From VRUE01 sp963714155 (GTDB lineage Bacteria > Actinomycetota > Thermoleophilia > Solirubrobacterales > 70-9): a stretch of 64,000 bases of DNA. Positions 1 to 7,999 of the stretch are shown piece by piece. The position numbers were made by a program, and so were the translations under genes. How positions within the stretch are numbered: the first letter of the stretch is position 1; each line of letters begins with the position of its first letter. The notes under the pieces were generated by a model. The model was not told the origin of the DNA. It did no database searches and was given only the letters and a program-made list of their open reading frames with translations. The stretch lies in contig OY970236.1 of the NCBI GenBank assembly GCA_963714155.1, positions 1 to 64,000 of the forward strand. Direction: 5' to 3'.

Positions 1-1227
1 GCGCTGCGCCAGCAGCCCGAGCTCGCCGCCGAGTGGGAGGAGCGCTTCCTCTCGCTCGACTACGACGAGCGCTCGCTGCCGGCGGAGCGCAAGAGCGGCG
101 CCCTCTGCGGGATGGCGATGACCGAGAAGCAGGGCGGCTCCGACGTGCGCGCCAACACCACCGTGGCCACCCCGCTGAACGGTGGCGGCCCCGGCGCCGA
201 GTACGAGCTGGTCGGTCACAAGTGGTTCTGCTCGGCCCCGATGTGCGACGCCTTCCTCGTCCTCGCCCAGACCGAGTCCGGCATCTCCTGCTTCCTGATG
301 CCGCGCTGGACTCCCGACGGCGAGCGCAACGGCTTCCAGATCCAGCGCCTCAAGGACAAGCTCGGCAACCGCTCCAACGCCTCCTCGGAGCTCGAGTTCC
401 GCGGCGCCTGGGCGCGCATGGTCGGTGAGGAGGGACGCGGTGTCCCGACGATCATCGAGATGGTCAACCACACCCGGCTCGACTGTGTGATCGGCGCCGC
501 CACCGGCTACCGCGCGGGGCTCGTGCAGGCGCTCAACCACGCCGAACACCGCGCCGCCTTCGGTAAGGAGCTAATCGACCAACCGCTGATGCGCAACGTC
601 CTCGCCGACCTCGCGGTCGAGTCCGAGGCCGCCACCGTCGCCGCGATGCGCCTCGCCCGCGCCTACGACGAGGTCGCTGCCGGCGACGAGGACGCCGCCA
701 ACTTCCGCCGCCTGGCAAATGCGGTGCTGAAGTACTGGCTCTGCAAGCGCCAGCCCTCGCATGCGGTCGAGTGCCTCGAGTGCCTCGGCGGCAACGGCTA
801 CGTCGAGGAGTCGGGCCTCCCCCGCCTTTACCGAGAGGCCCCACTCGCATCAATCTGGGAGGGCTCCGGCAACGTCCAGTGCCTAGACGTGCTGCGGGCG
901 ATGGTGAAGAGCCCTGCTTCCGTAGATGCTTTCTTCGCCGAGGTGATGGAGGGCGCCGGTGCCGAACCCAAGCTCGATGCCTACGTCACCTCTCTGCGTG
1001 ACGAAATCCCCGGCGACATCGAGACGATCGAGTCCCGGGCCCGCCGCATAGTCGAGAAAATGGCCGTCGCCCTACAAGCTTCTCTGCTCGTCCGCTATGG
1101 CGACCCGGCCGCCTCCGACGCCTTCTGCGCCTCCCGCCTCTCCGGCGACTGGGGCAACGCCTACGGCACCCTCCCCGCCGGCACGGACTTCAGCTCGATA
1201 ATCGAGCGCCACCGCCCTCGGGCTTGA
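1..1227 (+). CDS. AidB-like acyl-CoA dehydrogenase (5' end cut by window edge)
   Basis: Flavin-dependent acyl-CoA dehydrogenase of the AidB branch. The reading frame is open from base 1, so the N-terminal part lies outside the window and 408 residues remain. The stretch MTEKQGGSDVRANTT near residue 38 is the AidB-type FAD/substrate loop, followed by the beta domain (HKWFCSAPMCDAFLVLAQ) and the C-terminal helical domain (AAFGKELIDQPLMRNVLADL; ECLGGNGYVEESGLPRLYRE; WEGSGNVQCLDVLRAM). In Escherichia coli AidB belongs to the adaptive response to alkylation and binds DNA. Whether this copy does so, or is a catabolic acyl-CoA or isovaleryl-CoA dehydrogenase, cannot be told from sequence alone. It converges on the peptidase gene downstream, with a strong palindrome between them. 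Confidence 0.9.
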   Translation, partial: ALRQQPELAAEWEERFLSLDYDERSLPAERKSGALCGMAMTEKQGGSDVRANTTVATPLNGGGPGAEYELVGHKWFCSAPMCDAFLVLAQTESGISCFLMPRWTPDGERNGFQIQRLKDKLGNRSNASSELEFRGAWARMVGEEGRGVPTIIEMVNHTRLDCVIGAATGYRAGLVQALNHAEHRAAFGKELIDQPLMRNVLADLAVESEAATVAAMRLARAYDEVAAGDEDAANFRRLANAVLKYWLCKRQPSHAVECLECLGGNGYVEESGLPRLYREAPLASIWEGSGNVQCLDVLRAMVKSPASVDAFFAEVMEGAGAEPKLDAYVTSLRDEIPGDIETIESRARRIVEKMAVALQASLLVRYGDPAASDAFCASRLSGDWGNAYGTLPAGTDFSSIIERHRPRA

Positions 1228-1245
1228 GCGGTCTGCGAAGCGACT

Positions 1246-1311
1246 GAGACGCCGGGGGTCCCTCGGCAGGAACTCCCGCGAAGCGGCCTGCCGAGGGACC
1301 CCCGGCGTCTC
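1246..1311. terminator. Perfect 25-bp inverted repeat between convergent genes
   Basis: Two perfect 25-bp arms (first bases gagacgccgggggtcc) enclose a 16-nt loop. The element lies between the stop codons of two convergent genes and could end transcripts from both sides. No T-run follows on either strand, so it is not a classical intrinsic terminator. It belongs to the set of long palindromes seen throughout the window. Confidence 0.75.
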
Positions 1312-1329
1312 GGCCCTATTCAGTCCGGC

Positions 1330-2493
1330 TCACGACGACTGATCCCGCAGCGCCCGCCCCACTTGCTCAATGGTGATGACTCCGGAGAGCCGTCCGTCAG
1401 CGTCGACCGCCATGAGGGCACCAAAACGACGTAGGGCACGATTGGAGAGCAGCGAGTCGAGTGGAGCGTCATCGCGAACCTGGAAGGTCCCGTCATCGTG
1501 CTCTAGTAGGTCGGAGACGAAGGACGTCGTGCGTGATGTCTCCGGCACCTCGTCAGCTTTGTCACGGACAACGAGGCCAAGGAAATGGTGAGCAGCGTCA
1601 ACCACCGGAAACCAGGGCCAGCGGTAGCGGAGGAAGTACTCGTCCAGCGCTTGCTCGACGCTCAACTCGTCGGAGATCGTGACCGGCTGGCGGTCCATCA
1701 CGTCTGAGACTTGGAGGCTGCTGATCTTGCCAGTGATCCTGGTCTGCATCGAGGCCGCCTTGGCGGAGCTGTTGATGACGAAGCCGATCAGGGCCAGCCA
1801 GACGCCGCCGAATGTGTTGCCGCTGAAGATCATCAGCAGGCCGCCGCCGATGAAGAGGTAGGCGAAGACGCGGCCGAGGTTGGCGGCGAAGCGGGTCGCC
1901 GAGTTGCGATCGCCGGTGCGCCACCAGGCGAGCGCGCGGACGATCCGGCCGCCGTCCATCGGGAAGGCGGGCAGCAGGTTGAAGAGGAGAACGGCCGCGT
2001 TGACCCATGCCAGCCAGCCGATCATCGCCATCACTCCCGAGACGCCGGAGTTCTCCTCGATCAGCACCGCTTGCTTGAACTCCTCGGCACCGACCGCAGC
2101 GATGCCCGCCGCGGTCAGCGCGACGACGATGGCAAGCGTCACCAGAGGGCCGGCGACCGCGACCTTGAACTCGGCAGCCGGGCTGTCGGACTCGCGGTCC
2201 ATGCGCGCCATGCCACCCAGGATCCAGAGCTGAATGCTGGAGATGCCGATGCCGTTGCGCAGCGCCGCGAAGGCGTGGCCGAGCTCGTGCAGGACGATCG
2301 AGGCGAAGAAGCCGAGGGCGCTGATCACCGCCAGCGTGAAGGGCGTCGAGCCCGAGCTGCTCTCGCCCAGCACGTCACCGTAGAAGCCGGAGAGCCAGAA
2401 GATCACCAGGAAGAGGAAGAAGAACCACGACCAGTCGACCGTGATGCGGATTCCTCGGACGTGGAAGAGGGTGATTGGTTTGCCGCCCAGCAT
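1330..2493 (-). CDS. Site-2 protease family (M50) membrane metallopeptidase with CBS pair
   Basis: Intramembrane zinc protease of the SpoIVFB/Rip3 type. The 387-residue protein starts MLGGKPITLFHVRGI. It has a first membrane segment near 22-38, the zinc motif HELGH at 69-73 within a second segment, and further segments carrying LLPAFPMDGGRIVRAL, which supplies the third metal ligand Asp. The C-terminal 130 residues form two CBS modules (VSDVMDRQPVTISDELSVEQAL and VSDLLEHDDGTFQVRDDAPL regions), which usually bind adenine nucleotides and could regulate the protease. An upstream extension of the frame is rejected because it runs through the palindrome into the neighbouring gene. The start lies 7 nt after a TACCAT box, consistent with a leaderless mRNA. 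Rip3-like proteases cut membrane-bound anti-sigma factors or similar substrates; the substrate here is unknown. Confidence 0.88.
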   Translation of the reverse strand: MLGGKPITLFHVRGIRITVDWSWFFFLFLVIFWLSGFYGDVLGESSSGSTPFTLAVISALGFFASIVLHELGHAFAALRNGIGISSIQLWILGGMARMDRESDSPAAEFKVAVAGPLVTLAIVVALTAAGIAAVGAEEFKQAVLIEENSGVSGVMAMIGWLAWVNAAVLLFNLLPAFPMDGGRIVRALAWWRTGDRNSATRFAANLGRVFAYLFIGGGLLMIFSGNTFGGVWLALIGFVINSSAKAASMQTRITGKISSLQVSDVMDRQPVTISDELSVEQALDEYFLRYRWPWFPVVDAAHHFLGLVVRDKADEVPETSRTTSFVSDLLEHDDGTFQVRDDAPLDSLLSNRALRRFGALMAVDADGRLSGVITIEQVGRALRDQSS

Positions 2494-2500
2494 TGACGCA

Positions 2501-2506
2501 ATGGTA
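2501..2506 (-). promoter_or_regulatory. Candidate leaderless -10 box of the M50 peptidase gene
   Basis: On the minus strand TACCAT is followed by 7 nt and the ATG. This fits the TANNNT-N6/7-start pattern of actinobacterial leaderless genes. No Shine-Dalgarno sequence is visible. Its first two bases are also the outermost bases of the adjoining palindrome. Confidence 0.5.
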
Positions 2507-2622
2507 CGGAGCCATGGGGGTGGGGGCTCCACTTGACTTTTTCGGTGGGGCCGGGGTGGGCTGCCGCCCGGGGCTCTCGACGAAAAAGCAAAACGTTCCA
2601 CCCCCACCCCCATGGCTCCGTA
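2505..2622. repeat. Palindrome spanning a divergent promoter pair (mirror promoter)
   Basis: Perfect 22-bp arms (outer bases tacggagccatggggg) separated by 74 nt that contain a second inner pair (ctttttcg/cgaaaaag) and a third GC-rich pair. The element exactly fills the space between the -10 boxes of the divergent peptidase genes. As a result each promoter reads the same bases (ccatggctccgTA) leading into its -10. The position excludes a simple terminator role. Confidence 0.75.
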
Positions 2623-2628
2623 TAAGTT
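2621..2628 (+). promoter_or_regulatory. Candidate leaderless -10 box of the M28 peptidase gene
   Basis: TATAAGTT lies 6 nt before the ATG; TAAGTT fits TANNNT and no ribosome binding site is visible. Its first two bases coincide with the outer end of the palindrome's right arm, mirroring the arrangement at the divergent gene. Confidence 0.5.
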
Positions 2629-2634
2629 CGTGCG

Positions 2635-3810
2635 ATGCAGGTCGATCAGAAGCAGCTTCGTGGGTGGCTCGAGGAGCTTGAGCAGATCAACCGGCCGTCG
2701 GCTTCTGAAGGTGAGCGCGAGGCCGCGGAGTGGATTGTCGAGCGCTTTGCGGAGCTGGGTGCCAACGCCCGGATTGAGGCTGAGCCTGCCCATGGCACCT
2801 ACTGGTGGCCGCTGGGGCTGGGCGCCGTGCTGGGTGCGCTGGCCGGGATTGCCGGGCTGCGGGGCAAGCGCCTGCTCGGCGCGATTCTTGGCGCGATCGG
2901 CGCGGCCGGCATCGCCGATGACTTTCCGCCGGGCAAACGGCGGCTGCGCAAGCCACTGGCAAAACGCACCACCTACAACGTGGTCTGCGAGTTCGGCCCT
3001 GCCGAGGCCGAGCGGACGATGGTGGTCGTCGCTCACCACGACGCCGCCCACTCGGGCCTGATCTTCCATCCCGAGATCCCCAAGTTCGCCGACCGGCTCG
3101 GGCTGATTGAGGGCCAAGACACCAGCCCGCCGCTGATGGCACCGGTGATCGGCGGCCCGATCCTCGCCGCACTCGGCGCCCTCAGCGGCCGCCGGGCTCT
3201 TTCCAAGCTGGGCATCGTGCTCGGTCTGGGCTCAGCCGCGGCGATGGCCGACATCGGTTCGCGCAAGACGGTCCCCGGCGCCAACGACAACGGCACTGGC
3301 GTCGTCGCCCTGCTCGCCCTGGCCCAGCGGCTGGTCGAGCAACCGCCCAAGGACATCCGCGTGATCCTGCTCTCGGCCGGCGCCGAGGAGTCCTTCAGCG
3401 AGGGGATCAAGGTCTTCGGCGAGCGCCACTTCCCCAGTCTGCCGCGGGAGAGCACCTTCTTCCTCGCCGTCGACTCGATCGGCTCCCCCCACTTGCTCGT
3501 CCTCCGCGGCGAGGGCTTCCTGAAGATGCGCGAGTACTCGCCGCGGGCACTGGCACTGATGGACGGGCTCGCCGAGGAGCTCGGCGTCTGGCTCTACCCC
3601 AACCTGCGCCTGCACAACGGCACCGATGGCCTCGAGCCGCTGGCGGCGGGCTACGAGACGGCCTCGCTCTGCGGCTGCACCGACCTCAAGAACCCGGCCA
3701 ACTACCACTGGCCCAACGACCTCGCCGAGAACGTCGACTTCGACAGCGTCGCCGACGGCGTCCGCTTGATCGAGGCCGCGGCGCGCCGCCTCGACGAACG
3801 CTGGTTGTAG
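2635..3810 (+). CDS. M28-family zinc peptidase with hydrophobic N-terminal insert
   Basis: Aminopeptidase-type dizinc peptidase of 391 residues. Likely metal ligands are in VVAHHDAAHSG (His, Asp near 125), GANDNGTGV (Asp near 218), AGAEESFSEG (catalytic Glu-Glu near 250) and the late HWPNDLAENVD (His). An unusual feature is a run of Gly/Ala/Leu-rich hydrophobic segments between residues 58 and 100, and another near 170-210, suggesting a membrane-associated enzyme. It is transcribed divergently from the M50 peptidase and shares the mirrored promoter, so the two proteases may be co-expressed. Substrate unknown. Confidence 0.82.
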   Translation: MQVDQKQLRGWLEELEQINRPSASEGEREAAEWIVERFAELGANARIEAEPAHGTYWWPLGLGAVLGALAGIAGLRGKRLLGAILGAIGAAGIADDFPPGKRRLRKPLAKRTTYNVVCEFGPAEAERTMVVVAHHDAAHSGLIFHPEIPKFADRLGLIEGQDTSPPLMAPVIGGPILAALGALSGRRALSKLGIVLGLGSAAAMADIGSRKTVPGANDNGTGVVALLALAQRLVEQPPKDIRVILLSAGAEESFSEGIKVFGERHFPSLPRESTFFLAVDSIGSPHLLVLRGEGFLKMREYSPRALALMDGLAEELGVWLYPNLRLHNGTDGLEPLAAGYETASLCGCTDLKNPANYHWPNDLAENVDFDSVADGVRLIEAAARRLDERWL

Positions 3811-3824
3811 CCGCGCCCCGGGGC

Positions 3825-3873
3825 GCGGTGCAACGCTTTGTCCCCTTATTGCCGGGACAAAGCGTTGCACCGC
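3825..3873. repeat. Perfect 20-bp inverted repeat downstream of the M28 peptidase gene
   Basis: The arms start gcggtgcaacgctttg and are perfect over 20 bp with a 9-nt loop (cttattgcc). It lies 14 nt after the stop of the peptidase gene and upstream of a second small hairpin and the sdh promoter. It probably helps end the upstream transcript, but it has the same make-up as palindromes in non-terminator positions elsewhere in the window. Confidence 0.72.
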
Positions 3874-3877
3874 ATTG

Positions 3878-3902
3878 AAATCCGACTGCGGGGTCGGATT
3901 TT
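3878..3902 (+). terminator. Short intrinsic-terminator-like hairpin before sdhA
   Basis: A 9-bp stem aaatccgac/gtcggattt with a 6-nt loop (tgcggg), followed by a short T stretch. It separates the peptidase gene from the succinate dehydrogenase operon. Confidence 0.55.
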
Positions 3903-3907
3903 GGCTC

Positions 3908-3915
3908 TATAGAGT
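3908..3915 (+). promoter_or_regulatory. Candidate -10 region of the sdh operon
   Basis: TATAGAGT contains TAGAGT (TANNNT) 8 nt before the GTG start of sdhA. No Shine-Dalgarno sequence is visible, so a leaderless transcript is likely. Confidence 0.4.
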
Positions 3916-3923
3916 CCGCGCTC

Positions 3924-5612
3924 GTGCCTACGCATGACGTACTCGTGATCGGCGCCGGCCTGGCCGGACAGCGAGCAGCACTGGCGGCAGCCGAGGAAGG
4001 TGTCTCGGTCGGCATCGTCAGCAAGGTCCACCCGGTCCGCTCGCACTCCAATGCCGCCCAGGGCGGGATCAACGCCGCGCTCAACCCCGGCGACTCCTGG
4101 GAGTCGCACGCCTTCGACACGATCAAGGGCTCCGACTACCTGAGCGACCAGGACGCGGTCGAAATCATGTGCCGCGAGGCGCCCGAAGAGATCCTCCACC
4201 TCGAGCACCTCGGCGTCACCTTCCACCGCAACGAGGAGGGCAAGCTCGGCACCCGCGCCTTCGGCGGCGCCTCCGCCGCCCGCACCTACTACGTCGCCGA
4301 CATCACCGGCCAGGCGATCATGCACGTGCTCTACGAGCAGCTGATGAAGTACTCCGAGCGCGTCGCCCGCTACGAGGAGTGGTTCTGCACGGCGCTGGCG
4401 ATGGACGAGCAGGGCGAGTGCTGCGGCGTCGTCACCCGCAACATCGCCGACGGCTCGATGCAGCTCTTCCGCGCCAAGTCGGTGATCCTCGCCAGCGGCG
4501 GCAACGGCCAGGTCTGGAAGCCGACCACCAACGCCCTCATCTGCACCGGCGACGGCATCGGCATGGCCTACCGGGCCGGGGCCAAGCTGATGGACATGGA
4601 GATGATCCAGTACCACCCGACGACGCTGGCCGGCAAGGGCTTCCTGATCACCGAGGGCGCTCGCGGCGAGGGCGCCCACCTGCTCAACAAGAACGGCGAA
4701 CGGTTCATGGAGCGCTACGCGCCGAACAAGATGGAGCTGGCCTCGCGCGACGTCGTATCCCGCGCCGAGCAGACCGAGATCAACGAGGGCCGTGGCTTCC
4801 CCGACGGCACCGTCGCCCTCGACATCACCGTGGTGCCGAAGAAGCGCGTGCACGAGGCGCTGCGCGAGATTGTCCTCGTCGGCAAGGACTTCGCCGGCGT
4901 CGACATCACCAAGGAACCGATCCACATCAAGCCGGGCAACCACTACACGATGGGTGGGATCAAGACCGACGTCGACGGTCGCACCGACATCCCCGGCCTC
5001 TACGCCGCTGGCGAGGTCGCCTGCGTCTCGGTCCACGGCGGCAACCGCCTCGGCGCCAACTCGCTGCTCGACACACTGATCTTCGGCCGCCGCTCCGGCG
5101 CCGACGCCGCCGCTCGCGCCAAGCGCACCGAGGGCTCACGGCCCTCGAAAGCGGTGCTCGAGGCCGAGCAGGCGACGATCGACGCGATCTCCGCCCGCGA
5201 GAAGGGCTCCGGTCGCCGCGTCTCGGAGATCAAGTTCGACCTGGGCACGGTGATGGACGCCAAGGTCGCGGTCTTCCGCGACGAGGCCGGCATCACCGAA
5301 GCGCTGGAGACGGTGCGACGGCTCAAGGAGGAGGCCAAGACGGCCTACATCGACGACAAGAGCTCGATCTTCAACCAGGACCTGCTGGGTGCGATCGAGC
5401 TCGGCTACATGCTCGACAATGCCGAGTGCACCTGCGTCGCCGCGCTCGAGCGCAAGGAGAGCCGCGGCGCCCAGTACAGGACGGACTTCCCGGAGCGCAA
5501 TGATGAGGAGTGGCTCAAGCACATCGACTTGCAGCTCAACGACGACGGCCCGGAGATCTCCTACTCAGAGGTGACGATCACCCAGTGGGAACCGGAAGTG
5601 AGGAGCTACTGA
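3924..5612 (+). CDS. sdhA: Succinate dehydrogenase/fumarate reductase flavoprotein subunit (type-E complex)
   Basis: Oxidises succinate to fumarate (or the reverse) with covalently bound FAD. The 562-residue protein has the dinucleotide-binding motif VIGAGLAGQRAALAA at 7-21, the FAD-attachment region SHSNAAQGGINAAL near 40-54, the substrate-site HPTTL near 232, the catalytic segment GARGEGAHLLNKNGERFM, KPGNHYTMGGI near 335, and GGNRLGANSLLD at the FAD C-terminal contact. It starts at GTG and is followed, with a TGATG overlap, by sdhB and then an HdrB-like gene. No SdhC/SdhD membrane anchors occur nearby, so this is the type-E (CCG-domain) form of succinate:quinone reductase. Confidence 0.95.
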   Translation: MPTHDVLVIGAGLAGQRAALAAAEEGVSVGIVSKVHPVRSHSNAAQGGINAALNPGDSWESHAFDTIKGSDYLSDQDAVEIMCREAPEEILHLEHLGVTFHRNEEGKLGTRAFGGASAARTYYVADITGQAIMHVLYEQLMKYSERVARYEEWFCTALAMDEQGECCGVVTRNIADGSMQLFRAKSVILASGGNGQVWKPTTNALICTGDGIGMAYRAGAKLMDMEMIQYHPTTLAGKGFLITEGARGEGAHLLNKNGERFMERYAPNKMELASRDVVSRAEQTEINEGRGFPDGTVALDITVVPKKRVHEALREIVLVGKDFAGVDITKEPIHIKPGNHYTMGGIKTDVDGRTDIPGLYAAGEVACVSVHGGNRLGANSLLDTLIFGRRSGADAAARAKRTEGSRPSKAVLEAEQATIDAISAREKGSGRRVSEIKFDLGTVMDAKVAVFRDEAGITEALETVRRLKEEAKTAYIDDKSSIFNQDLLGAIELGYMLDNAECTCVAALERKESRGAQYRTDFPERNDEEWLKHIDLQLNDDGPEISYSEVTITQWEPEVRSY

Positions 5613-6796
5613 TGGCCGAGTACACCCTAAAAGTCCGCCGGTACCTGCCCGAGAGTGGCGAGGGCGCCTACTGGGAGGAGTTCAAGGTCGAGCTCGATCC
5701 CTCGCTCTCCGTCCTCGACGGCCTCCTGCAGGCCAAGGACCGCGACGACGGCTCGCTCTCGGTGCGCTGCTCCTGCCGCGCGGCGATCTGCGGCTCCTGC
5801 GGGATGAAGGTCAACGGTCAGTCGACTCTCGGCTGCAAGACCCAGGTCGGCGAGGCCCAGGAGCTGGCCGAGCGCAAAGCCAGCGTCAGCCCCAGCGCCG
5901 ACGGCGGCACGCCGCCGATCGTGATCGAGCCGATGGGCAACATGCCCGTGATCAAGGACCTGATCACCGACATGGAGTCGACCCACTGGACCAAGATCCG
6001 CCGCGTCACCCCCTGGCTCCTCCCCCACGGCGAGGCGCCCGAGCGCGAGTACGTGGTCGAGCCCGAGTCGATGATCGACATCACCCAGTCGATGGCCTGC
6101 ATCCAGTGCGGCGCCTGCGTCTCCTCCTGTCTCTCGATGGAAGCCGACCCCGACTTCATCGGCCCCGCCGCGCTGGCCAAGGCCTACCGCTTCGTCGGTG
6201 ACCCGCGCGACGCCGAGACCAAGGAGCGCCTCCACGACCTCGCCCACGACCCGCACGGGATCTACGACTGCACCCACTGCTTCAGCTGCATCGACGCCTG
6301 CCCCAAGGGCGTGGCGCCGATGGACCAGATCATGCGCCTGCGCCGCAAAGCCGGCGAAGCCGGGATCGACGACGACCCCAACAACGGCCACAGCCACGAG
6401 GAGGCCTTCGTCAAGATCATCGAGAAGAAGGGCACCCTCGATGAGGCGCTGCTGGTGCAGGAGTCCTACGCGCCGGGCGTCAAAGGCAAGCTCAAACCGT
6501 CGATGGGAGCGATCAAGGGCCTGATCGAGTCGCTGCCGACGGTGCTGCGCGCGATCAAGACCGGCAAGGCGCGCTCCGCTCACAAGGTGATTCCGGGGCT
6601 CCACCCCAAGCTGCCCGACGGTGCCCAGGACGAGGTCAAGGCGATCTACAAGCACGCCGAGGAGCACCGCGAGGAATTCAACCTCTACATCAAGGGCGAG
6701 GACGAGGACTTCGTCGAACCGGAGCCCGATGAGATGACCGACGAGGCGATCACGGCGGAGGCGGCCGCGGCCGCGGATACGAAGGAGGACTCATGA
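5612..6796 (+). CDS. sdhB: Succinate dehydrogenase iron-sulfur subunit, type-E form with extra cluster cysteine
   Basis: Passes electrons from the flavoprotein towards quinone. The ATG overlaps the sdhA stop (TGATG). The [2Fe-2S] ligands are Cys55, Cys60, Cys63 and Cys75. The first [4Fe-4S] motif CIQCGACVSSC uses Cys163/166/169/173. The third motif CTHCFSCIDACPKG uses Cys220/223/226/230. Classical SdhB has C-x5-C there and binds [3Fe-4S]; the additional Cys223 predicts a second [4Fe-4S] cluster, as described for type-E enzymes. At 394 residues it is about 150 longer than usual, with a charged C-terminal tail rich in Asp/Glu from about 370. The last codons overlap the next gene. Confidence 0.94.
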   Translation: MAEYTLKVRRYLPESGEGAYWEEFKVELDPSLSVLDGLLQAKDRDDGSLSVRCSCRAAICGSCGMKVNGQSTLGCKTQVGEAQELAERKASVSPSADGGTPPIVIEPMGNMPVIKDLITDMESTHWTKIRRVTPWLLPHGEAPEREYVVEPESMIDITQSMACIQCGACVSSCLSMEADPDFIGPAALAKAYRFVGDPRDAETKERLHDLAHDPHGIYDCTHCFSCIDACPKGVAPMDQIMRLRRKAGEAGIDDDPNNGHSHEEAFVKIIEKKGTLDEALLVQESYAPGVKGKLKPSMGAIKGLIESLPTVLRAIKTGKARSAHKVIPGLHPKLPDGAQDEVKAIYKHAEEHREEFNLYIKGEDEDFVEPEPDEMTDEAITAEAAAAADTKEDS

Positions 6797-7704
6797 GCGA
6801 CGGCCAGATCAAGGTCGCCTACTGGCCCGGCTGCGTCTCGCGCGGCTTCACCACCGAGCTGCACGGCTCGATGGCGATCGCCGCCGAGAAGCTCGGCATC
6901 GAGCTGGTCGAACTCGACCGCGCCAACTGCTGCGGCGCCGGCGTCATCGCCGAGCACAACCAGGAGCTCGCCGACACGCTCAACGCCCGCACCTTCGCCC
7001 TTGCCCAGCAGACCGGGCTCTCGATGATGAACATCTGCTCGACCTGTCAGGGCGCCCAGTCCGAGTGCCAGCAGCGGCTTGACGCCGACTCCTCCTACCG
7101 CGCCCACATCAACGAGGTGCTGAGCGGCCAGGGCCTCGCCTACGAGAAGTGCAAGGACGGCTTCACCAACAAGAACTTCCTCTGGCTGCTGGTCGAGGAC
7201 TACGGCCTCGACCGCCTCGCCGAGAAGGTGACGCGCCCGCTCAGCGGCCTGCGCGTCGGTCCCTTCTACGGCTGCTACGTGGTCCGTCCCAAGGAGCGGC
7301 TCGGCTACGACGAGTTCCCCGAACGCGACCTCTACCTGGAGAAGGTGATCACGGCGCTCGGCGGCGAGGTCGTCGAGTACGACGGCGCCCGCAAGTGCTG
7401 CGGCTTCCCGGTGATCACGATGAACCGCGACACCTCGCTGCGCCAGGCCGGCACGCACGTCGGCGACGCGCTCGACGCCGGCGCCGACTGCCTGGTCACC
7501 CCCTGCCCCCTCTGCCACCTCAACCTCGATATGCAGCAGCCCGAGGCGGCAAAGGTGGTCAACCGGGATCTGGGCCTCGCGGTCCTGCACCTGCCGCAGC
7601 TGGTCTCGCTGGCGCTGGGTGCGGAACCCAAGCAGTTGGGCATGAGCAAGCACATCGCTTCCACGAAGTGGGTGGAAGAGAGACTTTCCGCGGTTCCTGC
7701 CTGA
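6793..7704 (+). CDS. HdrB-like CCG-domain subunit of type-E succinate:quinone reductase
   Basis: This subunit replaces the haem/quinone membrane anchor in type-E complexes and is homologous to heterodisulfide reductase subunit B. Two CCG domains are visible in 303 residues. The first uses Cys14, Cys46-Cys47, Cys82 and Cys85, matching the C-x31-39-CC-x35-36-CxxC spacing. The second uses YGCYVV, KCCGFPVITMN and CPLCHLNLD. Such motifs bind unusual [4Fe-4S] clusters. There are no clear membrane segments, so attachment is probably peripheral. It overlaps sdhB by 4 nt (ATGA) and is the last gene of the operon. Its stop abuts that of a convergent small gene (TGATCA serves both strands). Confidence 0.9.
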   Translation: MSDGQIKVAYWPGCVSRGFTTELHGSMAIAAEKLGIELVELDRANCCGAGVIAEHNQELADTLNARTFALAQQTGLSMMNICSTCQGAQSECQQRLDADSSYRAHINEVLSGQGLAYEKCKDGFTNKNFLWLLVEDYGLDRLAEKVTRPLSGLRVGPFYGCYVVRPKERLGYDEFPERDLYLEKVITALGGEVVEYDGARKCCGFPVITMNRDTSLRQAGTHVGDALDAGADCLVTPCPLCHLNLDMQQPEAAKVVNRDLGLAVLHLPQLVSLALGAEPKQLGMSKHIASTKWVEERLSAVPA

Positions 7705-7935
7705 TCAGAGCTGGGCTGCGAGCAGGACGCCGCCGAATGTGGCGAGGATGCCTCCGAGGGTGAGGATCATCGTCCGCTGCAGGCCGTCGAACTTTGCGTC
7801 GAGTGCCGCGAATTTCGCATCCATGCGGGCTTCCTGACGTTCAAAGCGCTCGTCGATGTGGTGGCGCAGTGAGTCAACCTGGCCCGAGAGGTGATCTAGG
7901 CGGTCGTCATTCCACTTGGTCCTTGCCTGTTCCAT
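7705..7935 (-). CDS. Small coiled-coil protein with C-terminal membrane segment
   Basis: 76-residue protein of unknown function. Residues 10-50 form a heptad-like helix (LDHLSGQVDSLRHHIDERF, then repeated AKFAALDAKFDG), and the last 22 residues (MILTLGGILATFGGVLLAAQ) form one membrane segment, giving a tail-anchored architecture. The frame ends exactly where the convergent sdh operon ends. Its ATG is followed by an acceptable actinobacterial codon pattern. It could be a small membrane scaffold; no partner is indicated by context. Confidence 0.65.
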   Translation of the reverse strand: MEQARTKWNDDRLDHLSGQVDSLRHHIDERFERQEARMDAKFAALDAKFDGLQRTMILTLGGILATFGGVLLAAQL

Positions 7936-7999
7936 GCCCGAGCAAGGCTAGCGGACAAAAGGTTACGTGCGGCGCGCGAGAGTGTGTCGGACGGATGAA

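Noticed and set aside
1330..3117. A 595-residue frame extending the M50 peptidase upstream
   Set aside because: The extra 208 residues run through the palindrome and antisense to the M28 gene; the family N-terminus starts at MLGGKPITLF.
4169..5503. Long Arg/His-rich frame inside sdhA
   Set aside because: Shadow frame of a GC-rich gene; composition is typical of the wrong frame and sdhA is unambiguous.
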